Assembly (NCBI RefSeq): GCF_013623775.1
Contig: NZ_JABFAM010000015.1
Span: 1-64,000, forward strand
Source: Rufibacter sp. XAAS-G3-1
Lineage (GTDB): Bacteria; Bacteroidota; Bacteroidia; Cytophagales; Hymenobacteraceae
Direction of reading: 5' to 3'
DNA: 64,000 nucleotides
Part shown: piece by piece, positions 52,583-60,923 of the stretch
Layout: each line of letters begins with the position of its first letter
How positions within the stretch are numbered: position 1 is the first letter of the stretch
The notes under the pieces: generated by a model
Seen by the model: only the letters and a program-made list of their open reading frames with translations
The model's database searches: none
Told to the model about the DNA's origin: nothing
Program-made: the position numbers and the translations under genes

Positions 52583-54454
52583 TTATGAATGGGAAACTAA
52601 TTTTCTTTTTAGGGAAGAGGCCACGCTGTCGCCGTCATGGTCGAGCCGGTTCCACCAGGTTTTCTTGAGGATCACGCCCACGACCAAGATGATGCCCAGC
52701 ACCACCATGAGTTCGGTGAACATGCTTAAGACAAGGTAGATGGGCAGCAGCGTAAGCGCCATCTGGCCCACCACGCCAATGACCACGTTGAACATGTCCA
52801 GCCAGAAGTTCTTGTTCTCCACAAAAGAGGGGTCTTCGGCCTTCACTTGCTCCGCCACCGGCCCCCAGAAGCCCCACGGACGTACGTTGCGGTAGAAGCC
52901 TTTCAGGGTTTCCATGTCGGTGGGCGGTGCCAGATAGGTGCCCACAATGCTACCCACCAAAGAGATAAGCAACAGGTACGGGAAGTAATAGAGATCCAGG
53001 CCCTCGGTGAAATAAGGGAAAACAAGCGCTGGGATAATTCCGGCCAACATGCCCCAGAAGAAGCCGTTGCCGTTGAAGCGCCACCAGTACCATTTGAGAA
53101 CATTGGCCGAGATGTAGCCTCCGTACAAACCGGCCACAATCCACTGCAACAAGCTGTTCACGTCTTTGGCGAACAAGCCCAGCACCATGCTCACCAACAC
53201 CACCACAATACCAGTCAGATAGTTGATGCTGTTCACCGTTTTGTTGGAGGCCTTCGGGTTGACATATTTCAGGTACACGTCATTCACCAGATAGGCCTGC
53301 GCGGCATTCAAGGTGCCCGCGAAGGTTCCAATAAAGGCGGCCAGAAGACCAGCCAGAATTAAGCCCATGAGTCCGTTGGGCGCGAAGTTCTGGATGGCGG
53401 CTGGCAGGATGCGTTCAAAGTCAATGCCGTTGGCCGAGTGCAGGTTGAGTTGGTTGTAGTTGAGCAGCGCCAGTACGGTGAACCCGATAATCATCAGGTA
53501 ACGGGTAGGAATCAACACTACTGACACGAAACCACTCATTTTAGCGGCGTCTTGCGGAGATTTAGCCGAAAGTACTTTCTGCATGTCATAGCTGGGGGTA
53601 GGGCCCGCCAAACTAGCCAGTACGCCTTTGAATAGCATCAGCATGAAGAAGATGCCGAAGAGGGAATAGCCATCGGCCTGAATCTTTGCGTTTACCTCGT
53701 CAATAATGCCCGTCCAGTCCAGGTCAAGGGTAGCGCCAAAGAAAGGAGTCTTCCAGCCTTCGGGCACGTTCAGTTGGGCAACATCCAGGTTGTTCATGGC
53801 CAGAACCGCAATGGCCACTGCGGCGGCGGTCATAATCATGTATTGCAGCACATCGGCCCACACAATACTGGCCATGCCGCCCAAAATAGAGTAAAATACC
53901 GCGAAGAAGGTGAAGAGCATGCCGTAGAAATGGGGCACGTACGCTGCCGGAATGGTGAAAGGCAAATACGGCTGCACCACTGACCAGGGCACGAATATCT
54001 CCACGAACTTGCCCAAACCAATGAAACCATACGCCAGGAAACCCATGCAACTGAGCAAGGCAAACACCACCACAATGGCGTGCGATTTGTTGGAGTCCTT
54101 CCCCCGCCCGAAGCGGGTAAGCATCCACTCGGCCCCGGTGGTTACGTTGGAGCGGCGGAGCCAAGCGGCCAGGTACATCATCAGGAAAATCTGGTTGAAG
54201 GACGGCCACAGCCACGGAATCCAGATACTTTTAAGGCCGTAGACAAAGCCCAGCATGACCATCCACATGGTGCCGGAAATGTCAAACATACCCGAGGCGT
54301 TGGAAAGACCCAGCGCGTACCAGGGCAGGGTGTTGCCGCCCAGCAAATAGGCTTCTTTGTTCGCCTGGGCTCTCTTCTGCAATATCAATCCTATGGCCGC
54401 CACCGAAACCAGGTAGAGGAGGATGATGCCTACGTCAAGCGCTGTTAACTTCAT
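52583..54454 (-). CDS. sodium:solute symporter (SSS family), probable manno-oligosaccharide importer
   Basis: Protein of 623 residues with about 13-14 membrane segments. The N-terminal helix is ALDVGIILLYLVSVAAIGLI. The family's substrate/sodium region is YLLGGNTLPWYALGLSNASG, followed by FDISGTMWMVMLGFVYGL, and a later conserved stretch is GLAGLLAAFIGTF-like (LILAGLLAAFIGTFAGTLNA). It would bring mannobiose or mannose into the cell using the sodium gradient. It lies between the GH26 and GH130 genes with gaps of 49 and 51 bp. The substrate is inferred from neighbours. Confidence 0.9.
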   Translation of the reverse strand: MKLTALDVGIILLYLVSVAAIGLILQKRAQANKEAYLLGGNTLPWYALGLSNASGMFDISGTMWMVMLGFVYGLKSIWIPWLWPSFNQIFLMMYLAAWLRRSNVTTGAEWMLTRFGRGKDSNKSHAIVVVFALLSCMGFLAYGFIGLGKFVEIFVPWSVVQPYLPFTIPAAYVPHFYGMLFTFFAVFYSILGGMASIVWADVLQYMIMTAAAVAIAVLAMNNLDVAQLNVPEGWKTPFFGATLDLDWTGIIDEVNAKIQADGYSLFGIFFMLMLFKGVLASLAGPTPSYDMQKVLSAKSPQDAAKMSGFVSVVLIPTRYLMIIGFTVLALLNYNQLNLHSANGIDFERILPAAIQNFAPNGLMGLILAGLLAAFIGTFAGTLNAAQAYLVNDVYLKYVNPKASNKTVNSINYLTGIVVVLVSMVLGLFAKDVNSLLQWIVAGLYGGYISANVLKWYWWRFNGNGFFWGMLAGIIPALVFPYFTEGLDLYYFPYLLLISLVGSIVGTYLAPPTDMETLKGFYRNVRPWGFWGPVAEQVKAEDPSFVENKNFWLDMFNVVIGVVGQMALTLLPIYLVLSMFTELMVVLGIILVVGVILKKTWWNRLDHDGDSVASSLKRKLVSHS

Positions 54455-54503
54455 GAGGTGTTTTTAGGTTAGTTTTTTGAGTCAACTGATGATAGGCTAA
54501 TGC

Positions 54504-55658
54504 TTACTTCGCGGCTTGTTTGTTCTGCGGAACCGGCGCGTACAGGTTTTCTTGCTGAACCTTGTTAATAAAGAATACTCTGGGGTTCTGATAAAAGACC
54601 TTGAAATCATCGGCAGATTTCTGGCCTGGGTAGGGAGCGTAGAAATGGTCTTTTCTGGCGTTGCGCCAAACCATCACGTAAGACAAACCCGCATCTTTGA
54701 TGATGGGAATGAGCACATTCGTCCACCAGTCTGCCTGGGGCAGGGTTTCCAGGCCGGTTTCGCTCAGAGTCCAGACTTTGTTTTTCTCCTGGCCAATCTG
54801 GCGCAGGGTTTCCACCATTCGGCGGGTGTCCTGGATGAAGTTTTGGTTGGCCTGGGCCAATTGGTTGGGGGCAGCGGGCGGACGGTGGTAAAGGTCAAAG
54901 CCTACTATGTCTACGTAGTCATCGCCGGGAAAACGCTCCAGGTAATCTTCGCGCGAGGTGAAGCGGTCTGTGGAGTAGGCGAACAGCAGGTTGTTGGCTT
55001 TCTTCTTGCGCAGGTAATCCACGGTGAAGCGCCACATCTGCTTGTATTCTTCGGGAGAGCAATGCTTGCGGCCCCACCAGAACCAGCTACCGGTATGCTC
55101 ATGCAACGGGCGGAATACCACCGGGATCAACTCGCCGTTGGGCCCTTTCAGGGTTTTCATGAAACCAGCCAGGCCATCTAACCAAGACTGGTAGCGTTTC
55201 ATGGCTTTCTTGTCTTTGAACAGATGCTGAATGGTGGAATCTGCCGCGTCCCAGCTGGTCTTGGAAGGGGCAACCGGGTTGTTCAAGTGCCAACTGAAAG
55301 TGTTCAGGCCACCTTTGGCGTATACCTCCTGCGCGAATTCCCTCATTTTCTGGAACGGAACGCTGTCCAGGTTCATGGGCTTGTCTAGTTCCAGGTGTCC
55401 CAATTCCCAGCCCACTACCGCCGGATACTCGCCCACCACTTCCTTCACGTCTGACCGGCCGGGTTCGTATTTCCAACCTACCCCATACGCCAGGGCGTCT
55501 TGGTGACCGAACATGGTTCCCTTTTGCGAGAGGCGTTTCAGGTTGGCATACAGATTTCTGGTTTCCTGCGTGGCTTTCTTATTAATAGGTGAAGCCTGCC
55601 CGAAGGAGGTAAGGTGGGTGAACACCAGAAAAAGGGAAGCCAGTAGGGTTCTAGTCAT
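54504..55658 (-). CDS. glycoside hydrolase family 26 beta-mannanase
   Basis: Protein of 384 residues. Signal peptide MTRTLLASLFLVFTHLTSFG. GH26 motifs are GTMFGHQDALAYGVGW, FSWHLNNPVAP, the acid/base Glu in VFRPLHEHTGSWFWWG (about 187) and the nucleophile Glu in VWTLSETGLETLPQ (about 290). It would act on mannan to yield mannobiose. First gene of the leftward mannan operon. A longer frame to 55766 has no signal and is not used. The 756-bp region upstream is shared with the divergent AraC gene. Confidence 0.92.
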   Translation of the reverse strand: MTRTLLASLFLVFTHLTSFGQASPINKKATQETRNLYANLKRLSQKGTMFGHQDALAYGVGWKYEPGRSDVKEVVGEYPAVVGWELGHLELDKPMNLDSVPFQKMREFAQEVYAKGGLNTFSWHLNNPVAPSKTSWDAADSTIQHLFKDKKAMKRYQSWLDGLAGFMKTLKGPNGELIPVVFRPLHEHTGSWFWWGRKHCSPEEYKQMWRFTVDYLRKKKANNLLFAYSTDRFTSREDYLERFPGDDYVDIVGFDLYHRPPAAPNQLAQANQNFIQDTRRMVETLRQIGQEKNKVWTLSETGLETLPQADWWTNVLIPIIKDAGLSYVMVWRNARKDHFYAPYPGQKSADDFKVFYQNPRVFFINKVQQENLYAPVPQNKQAAK

Positions 55659-55783
55659 GGGTGCTGTTGGTAAAGGGCTTAAAACGTAATCGCTGTAGTT
55701 CTTTTGACTTAAAACCTGTTTAGAGTTTTTCATTAATCGGCATTTAGAGCAATTCCTCTGGTGCAAGCGTCCGCTGGTGCCAT

Positions 55784-55820
55784 TGTTTTTAGGCTACTTC
55801 TATGGAAATAGGCCAGAAAC
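55784..55820. repeat. 38-bp palindrome family, copy 22
   Basis: GTTTTTAGGCTACTTCTATG, then GAAATAGGCCAGAAAC. Confidence 0.6.
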
Positions 55821-55862
55821 AGCGGTTTGTCTGTACACTAGTGCAAGCATCCGCTTGTATCG

Positions 55863-55900
55863 CCGTTTTCAGGCTGTTTTTATGAAAACAGGCATAAAAC
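55863..55900. repeat. 38-bp palindrome family, copy 23
   Basis: CGTTTTCAGGCTGTTTT, loop region TATG, AAAACAGGCATAAAAC. Confidence 0.65.
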
Positions 55901-56321
55901 TCCAAACAGCTTCTTAGCAAAAACAGGTGCTTTCGCTGGCTTGGGCGTTCATAGGCTATGCTTTGATAAAATGCTCAGATTGGGATTCAATCCCTTTTTC
56001 CCGGTACCCAACAGATGTGGATTAAGAACGCTTAGCTACCATACAAAACTATGCAGATTCTAAACGTAGATGTGGTATTATTTTATCGTTTATTTGATGG
56101 AATATACCTCTCTTGCTTGTCTTTAGCTTAGCGGGCAGTTTTTGGGCTGTTTTTTAAAAATCAGAGGTAGCCGCTGTAAAGGCTCTGCTATTTTGTTGAT
56201 ATTGTAAAAATGGTTGTTAAAAGAAGGTTTGTTTTAACCATTTGGCGGCGAGTTGAAAAGATAAATCCAAGCTGATGTGGCAAAACTGCTCTAAAGGTTC
56301 TCACTGTAAAGAGGTAAGTTC

Positions 56322-56337
56322 AGATGTATATACATCT
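56322..56337. promoter_or_regulatory. possible operator upstream of the AraC gene
   Basis: AGATGTATATACATCT is a perfect 16-bp palindrome 77 bp before the AraC start. Its place and symmetry fit a dimer-binding site; which protein binds is unknown. Confidence 0.4.
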
Positions 56338-56414
56338 AAACAGTAGTATTTTTTTATCAGTATCTTAATAAGTATAGATCATATTGAGTAACTTAACGTT
56401 ATAATTCAGCTATT

Positions 56415-57287
56415 ATGAGCTCAATCTACCGTGAGATTACCCCTTTAACCCAAAACGATTGCTTCACCTTATTTTCCCGGGTAAAGGAGGAGTTTAATTT
56501 TCCGCTTCACTACCATGAAGACTTTGAGTTGAACTTCATCTGCAACGCCGCCGGTGCCAAACGGGTGGTAGGAGACCACGTGGAGATCATTGATGATCTG
56601 GAATTGGTGTTGGTAGGCAGTAATTTGCCGCACGGCTGGTTTACGCACCAGTGCAAAAGCAAGAAGATTGTAGAAATCACCATCCAGTTTCACAAGGATC
56701 TTTTAGACGAGAAATTCCTGCGCCGGAACCAGTTAAGCTTCATCAGAGCCTTGTTGGAACGGGCCGGCAAAGGCATTTCTTTTTCCCGCGAGATCAAAGA
56801 GGCGTTCCGGCCGCGGTTGGAGCAACTGACCCAAAAGGGCGGTTTTGACTCGGTGCTGGAACTGATTTCTATTCTGCATGATCTGTCTATCTCCCGTAAC
56901 ATGCGCACGCTCTCCAACAGCACCTTTACCTCAGACCAGTTCACTTACTACAGCCGTCGCATTGAAAAGGCCTTTGAGTACATGCAGACCTACTATGACA
57001 AAGAGGTTTCCCTGGCCGATGTGGCCAAAGTGGTGAACATGCCCGAGGTCTCTTTCAGCCGGTTTATCAAAAAACGAACGGGAAAGACCTTCATAGAAAG
57101 CCTGAACGAGATTAGGTTAGGCCACGCCTCCCGTATGCTCATTGACACCACTGAGACCATCTCAGAGGTGTCCTTTAAATGCGGCTTCAATAATCTTTCT
57201 TACTTCAACCGAATTTTTAAACGGAAGAATGGCTGTACGCCCAAAGAGTTCCGGCAGAACTATTCCGGCTCCAGGGTGTTCATTTAA
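56415..57287 (+). CDS. AraC family transcriptional regulator
   Basis: Protein of 290 residues. The N-terminal cupin-like ligand domain has FNFPLHYHEDFELNFIC and GSNLPHGWFTHQC with paired His. The C-terminal double helix-turn-helix spans about 185-285: VSLADVAKVVNMPEVSFSRF for the first HTH, then EVSFKCGFNNLSYFNRIFKR and the signature GCTPKEFRQNY. It is divergent from the mannan operon and 13 bp ahead of a palindrome. It probably senses a mannan-derived sugar and controls these genes; the ligand is inferred. Confidence 0.92.
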   Translation: MSSIYREITPLTQNDCFTLFSRVKEEFNFPLHYHEDFELNFICNAAGAKRVVGDHVEIIDDLELVLVGSNLPHGWFTHQCKSKKIVEITIQFHKDLLDEKFLRRNQLSFIRALLERAGKGISFSREIKEAFRPRLEQLTQKGGFDSVLELISILHDLSISRNMRTLSNSTFTSDQFTYYSRRIEKAFEYMQTYYDKEVSLADVAKVVNMPEVSFSRFIKKRTGKTFIESLNEIRLGHASRMLIDTTETISEVSFKCGFNNLSYFNRIFKRKNGCTPKEFRQNYSGSRVFI

Positions 57288-57300
57288 GGTGTTTGGTTCC

Positions 57301-57337
57301 CGTTTTAAGGGTGGTTTCTTGAAAACAGGCCTAAAAC
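57301..57337. repeat. 38-bp palindrome family, copy 24
   Basis: CGTTTTAAGGGTGGTTT, loop CTTG, AAAACAGGCCTAAAAC. 13 bp after the AraC stop. Confidence 0.7.
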
Positions 57338-57624
57338 AAGCTTGAAGATCAAGTGTATTGAACAGGAAGAAGTCCGGTTTGACCAGATGTGTTGTCTGTT
57401 AGACCGGGCTTTCTGTTATTAGGTGATGCCCTATTGGTTCATTTCTGCGGGTTGGCTTTTGCCTGGGGCTGGCTTCTTTAAGGAGATTGGTGGGGCACGC
57501 CTTACGCTTTTCCCTTGGCCTGCCGCTTAGAGCTTGGATATTAGTTTGTGCATGCCTTACGGTGTTCCCCTGGCTTGTCCGCTTATTCGGTGGGTGCAAG
57601 TGCTGTATTGTTTCATTTTTGGCG

Positions 57625-57825
57625 GTATGCGCTCACGGCCGCGAGGCCCCGTCTTTCCCTCTCGCACTGCCCTTTCGGCCTGAACTGTCTGTCTCTCTTA
57701 GTTGGTGTTTGTCCAGGGCCAAAAGCGAGGCGCGCTCGGGGAAGACTGGAAAGGGGAATGTAGCGGAAGCGGTGATGATGGAACCTGTAGAGACCAGGCA
57801 CTGCCTTGTCTCTTGCATAAATTCC
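57625..57825 (-). repeat. 200-bp repeat block, copy 3
   Basis: Reverse complement of the blocks at 7466 and 17030, with GGCCAAAAGCGAGGCGCGC and AGACCAGGCACTGCCTTGTC. Confidence 0.65.
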
Positions 57826-57917
57826 TTTCTCCTACAAAAACGTATTCCCCTCCTCAGAGGGGTGGGTTTCTGCGCATCACCATCTCCTCCTTAGACGAAG
57901 CGATCAATTAGTCCTTG

Positions 57918-57951
57918 TTTAGGGGCTGTTTTTGGGAAAACAGCCCCTAAA
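57918..57951. repeat. 38-bp palindrome family, copy 25
   Basis: TTTAGGGGCTGTTTT, loop TGGG, AAAACAGCCCCTAAA: perfect 15-bp arms, 10 bp after the GH3 stop. The stem core is GGGGCTG/CAGCCCC, not GGCCTG/CAGGCC. Confidence 0.85.
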
Positions 57952-57961
57952 TGGCTTTTGC

Positions 57962-60271
57962 TTACTGTAGCGTAACCACGGTTTTCTGGTCGCCTACCAT
58001 CAGGTCGAACGCGCCGGGCTCGGTTACCCATTGGCCGGCCTCGTTTACGAAGGCTAAGTCTTTGGCGGAGATCGTGAAGCTTACTTCTTTCTCTTCGCCG
58101 GGCTGCAAGGCCACTTTAGTGAAAGCACGCAGGCGTCTGGCGGCAGGCGTGATGCTGGCGTATTGGTCGTGGCTGTACAGTTCCACGGCTTTCTTGCCGG
58201 CTTTGCTTCCGGTGTTCCGCACTTTCACGGTGACGCGGAGGTTGTCATTGTTGCTGAACGTGGTTTTGTCGGTGCGCAGGTCAGAGAAGGCGAAGGTGGT
58301 GTAGCTTAACCCGTGTCCGAACGACCACTGCGGGTTGAAACCACGGTTGCCCGCCACGTTTGGTACATCTTCGCGGATGACCTCAGTGCCTTTGTGGTCA
58401 TAGGTCAGCACGTCTCCGGAGAAGCGTGGGTACGTGAAGGGCAACACGCCGTCTGGGTTGTAATCCCCGAACAGCACATCGGCGATAGCCGTCGCCCCGA
58501 AGGTTGCCGGTCTGTACGCCATCACCACGGCATCGGCCAAGGGCTCTACCGAAGACAGTACGCGCGGCCTGCCTTCCAGCAGCACAATGATCACGGGTTT
58601 ACCGGTTTCTTTGGCGGCTCTCACCAAAGCCAGTTGGTTTTCTTCCAGATCCAGGTCGTCAATTACGCCGGGGCTTTCGGCGTACGCTTTCTCGCCTAGG
58701 CACAGCACAATGGCCTGGGCTTGGGCCGCGTCTTTTTTCAGTTGGGCCACGTTGTAATTGGCGGCATGGGTGAAATCTGCTACGGAACGGGAAATCACGC
58801 GGTCTTTGCCTATCTTGGCGCTGAGGCCTTGCACCACGGTTTTGGCTTTGGCCGGGTACTGCGACTCATCGTTTCCTTGCCAGGTATATGACCAGCTGCC
58901 GTGCAGTGCGCCCAGCGTGTTGGCGGTTGGCCCGGCTACCAGAATCTTGCTGCTCTTCTTGAGGGGCAGTACCTGGTTGTTGTTTTTCAGCAGGGTAATG
59001 CTTTCCAGCGCAGACTGCAGTGATACCTGGTCGAACTCCGGTTTATGGATAGTGGTTTTGAGGGCTGCTTTCGGCCTAACCTGCTCAAACAAGCCCAATT
59101 TCTTCTTCAGAGCCAGAATACGGCGCACCGAAAGGTTGATGCGCTCCTCAGAGATGCTGCCTTCCTTCACCAACGCCACCAAATGGTCATAGAAAGAGAA
59201 ATCGGTGGGCACCATGCTCATGTCCAAACCAGCTTCCACGGCCATTCTTACTGCTTCTTTGGGCGTGGCGGCTACTCTGTGGCGGGTATGCAGCCTAATC
59301 ACATCTTCCCAGTCAGACACGGCCACGCCCTGGAAGCCTAGTTCGTTCCGCAGGATTTGCGTGAGGTAATACTTGCTGCCGTGCACGGGCACCCCGTTGA
59401 TTTCGCCGGAGTTGATCATGACGGTGGAGGCTCCGGCTTCCACCGCAGCTTTGAACGGCGGAAGGAAGATCTCACGCAGCATCTGCTCCGGAATGTAAGA
59501 TGGCGTACGGTCTTTGCCAGTGGCAGGGTAGGAATAACCCAGAAAGTGTTTCATGCTGGCCGCTACCGAGAAATCAGGCCCCTTGCCGTTCTGCTCGTAG
59601 CCCCTGATGGCGGCGGCACCCAAGGTTTTCACCACAAACACGTCTTCGCCGAAGGTTTCCTCAAAGCGCGGCCACAACGGCTGACGGCCTACGTCCAGCA
59701 CCGGGTCAAAGTTCCACGGAATGCCGGCGGCCCGGGTTTCCAGGGCGGTGATTTGGGCCAGGCGGTTCACCAACTCGGGGTTACGGGTGGCGGCCATTCC
59801 TATGTTGTGCGGGTAAAGGGTAGTACCGGCTAAATAGTTGTTTCCGTGGATGGCGTCAATCCCGTAGATCACCGGAATCTTCAGCCGGGTCTTGTCCGTC
59901 ACGTCATGGATGGCGTTCAAGATCTGGTGCCACTCGTCAATGGTGTAGGCTCGGTTGCGCACGTTCAGGATGGAGCCCACGTGGTAGTTCACCAATACAT
60001 TCCTGAGTTTGGCGGTGTCTACGGTGGCCACTTCGTTGCCTTTCAGGATAACGTCAATGGTGAGCTGGGTCATCTGGCCAACCTTTTCCTCCACCGTCAT
60101 GTTAGAGATCAGGTCGTCTATCTGCTTGTCCCGGGCTGGCTCGGCGGGAGCCGGAGCGGCAGTGGGCGGGGTGGTGCTGGCAACAGCCTGGTTTGTTGAA
60201 ACAGCTTGCGTGCCGCTACAGGCCTGTACCCCTAGCGCCACCGCCAAAGCCAGTGGGGTGATGTATCTCAT
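57962..60271 (-). CDS. glycoside hydrolase family 3 beta-glucosidase (BglX-like), lipoprotein
   Basis: Protein of 769 residues. Lipoprotein signal with ALGVQAC at about residue 18. GH3 N-terminal domain: DLISNMTVEEKVGQMTQLTI, VIYGIDAIHGNNYLAGTTLY, MKHFLGYSYPATGKDRT, and the nucleophile Asp in GVAVSDWEDVIRLH. The C-terminal GH3 domain (ITLLKNNNQVLPLKKSSKIL) and a fibronectin III-like domain (AVELYSHDQYASITPAARRL) follow. It would remove beta-linked glucose from gluco-oligosaccharides. The Met at 60271 is chosen because of the lipobox; an upstream extension lacks one. Divergent from the GH9 gene. Confidence 0.92.
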   Translation of the reverse strand: MRYITPLALAVALGVQACSGTQAVSTNQAVASTTPPTAAPAPAEPARDKQIDDLISNMTVEEKVGQMTQLTIDVILKGNEVATVDTAKLRNVLVNYHVGSILNVRNRAYTIDEWHQILNAIHDVTDKTRLKIPVIYGIDAIHGNNYLAGTTLYPHNIGMAATRNPELVNRLAQITALETRAAGIPWNFDPVLDVGRQPLWPRFEETFGEDVFVVKTLGAAAIRGYEQNGKGPDFSVAASMKHFLGYSYPATGKDRTPSYIPEQMLREIFLPPFKAAVEAGASTVMINSGEINGVPVHGSKYYLTQILRNELGFQGVAVSDWEDVIRLHTRHRVAATPKEAVRMAVEAGLDMSMVPTDFSFYDHLVALVKEGSISEERINLSVRRILALKKKLGLFEQVRPKAALKTTIHKPEFDQVSLQSALESITLLKNNNQVLPLKKSSKILVAGPTANTLGALHGSWSYTWQGNDESQYPAKAKTVVQGLSAKIGKDRVISRSVADFTHAANYNVAQLKKDAAQAQAIVLCLGEKAYAESPGVIDDLDLEENQLALVRAAKETGKPVIIVLLEGRPRVLSSVEPLADAVVMAYRPATFGATAIADVLFGDYNPDGVLPFTYPRFSGDVLTYDHKGTEVIREDVPNVAGNRGFNPQWSFGHGLSYTTFAFSDLRTDKTTFSNNDNLRVTVKVRNTGSKAGKKAVELYSHDQYASITPAARRLRAFTKVALQPGEEKEVSFTISAKDLAFVNEAGQWVTEPGAFDLMVGDQKTVVTLQ

Positions 60272-60923
60272 TGTGTAGGATTGGTTGATGCGTGGTGAAG
60301 GTTTTCCGTTCGTTCCAAACGGAAGGGTGTGCAATAATAACCGAACTTTTTGAGTAGAACTTGCAGCAGTAGGTTTTCCTGTCAAAAATGACATTAAAAG
60401 GATAAAATAGTATTATGTAGTTCTGGTTGAAGTTCTATCTTTTTGTATCTGGAAGCGATGTTGCTTTTTGGGTGAGGCGAGGGCAACTGTTTAGGAGAAA
60501 AGAGTCTTGACGTTTTAGCTCTGTTTTCCTGAAAACAGAGCTAAAACGCGGTCGAATTTGAGGGCAGAAGTTTTGCCTGGCGGTTCTGGGAAGTACATCT
60601 GCATACCGGGCTTTCATTTTTACCTTAATTTCCTAAATACAACCTATAAACAGGCTCTTGGATGGGAAGAAAGGTGCGCTGGGCGGTGTAAGGATAAATT
60701 CAGAAGCGGGAGAGGAGAGGTAACCTCTGATGCGGATGATTGAAACCTTTGGTCATTTTGGTGCACCAGCGTTGTCTAACTTGGCAGGATGAAGCAGGAG
60801 AGCAGAGCCGCGTTTCAAGCGGTAAGGAGCGCTGGTGAGCAGCCAGGCTATTCAATAGAGAAATAACGTAAGTCCTTCAGGAGGTGCCCCGCGCGTGCCG
60901 GGCATGCCATTATAACCCCAAAC
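60272..60923. other. divergent region of 652 bp between GH3 and GH9 genes
   Basis: Contains palindrome 26 and no recognisable gene. Promoters for both glycosidase genes should lie here. Confidence 0.5.
60511..60548. repeat. 38-bp palindrome family, copy 26
   Basis: CGTTTTAGCTCTGTTTT, loop CCTG, AAAACAGAGCTAAAACG: perfect 17-bp arms. The stem core GCTCTG/CAGAGC shows paired change from the family consensus. Confidence 0.9.

Larger units (their letters stand above)
55659..56414. other. divergent regulatory region of 756 bp
   Basis: Lies between the mannan operon and the AraC regulator. Contains palindromes 22 and 23 near the GH26 side, a degenerate MITE end (GTTTAGAGTTTTTCATTAA near 55720), and an AT-rich part from 56040 with the perfect palindrome at 56322-56337. 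Confidence 0.55.
57288..57961. other. repeat-rich intergenic stretch of 674 bp
   Basis: Contains palindromes 24 and 25, two 57-bp-spaced direct repeats (about 57491 and 57548, sharing GCCTTACG and TGCCGCTTA-like ends) and the third copy of the 200-bp block on the minus strand. A 135-codon frame across these repeats has no protein-like features. Confidence 0.55.

Noticed and set aside
57487-57894. 135-codon frame downstream of the AraC gene
   Set aside because: It is built from repeat blocks that occur in other frames elsewhere in the window.
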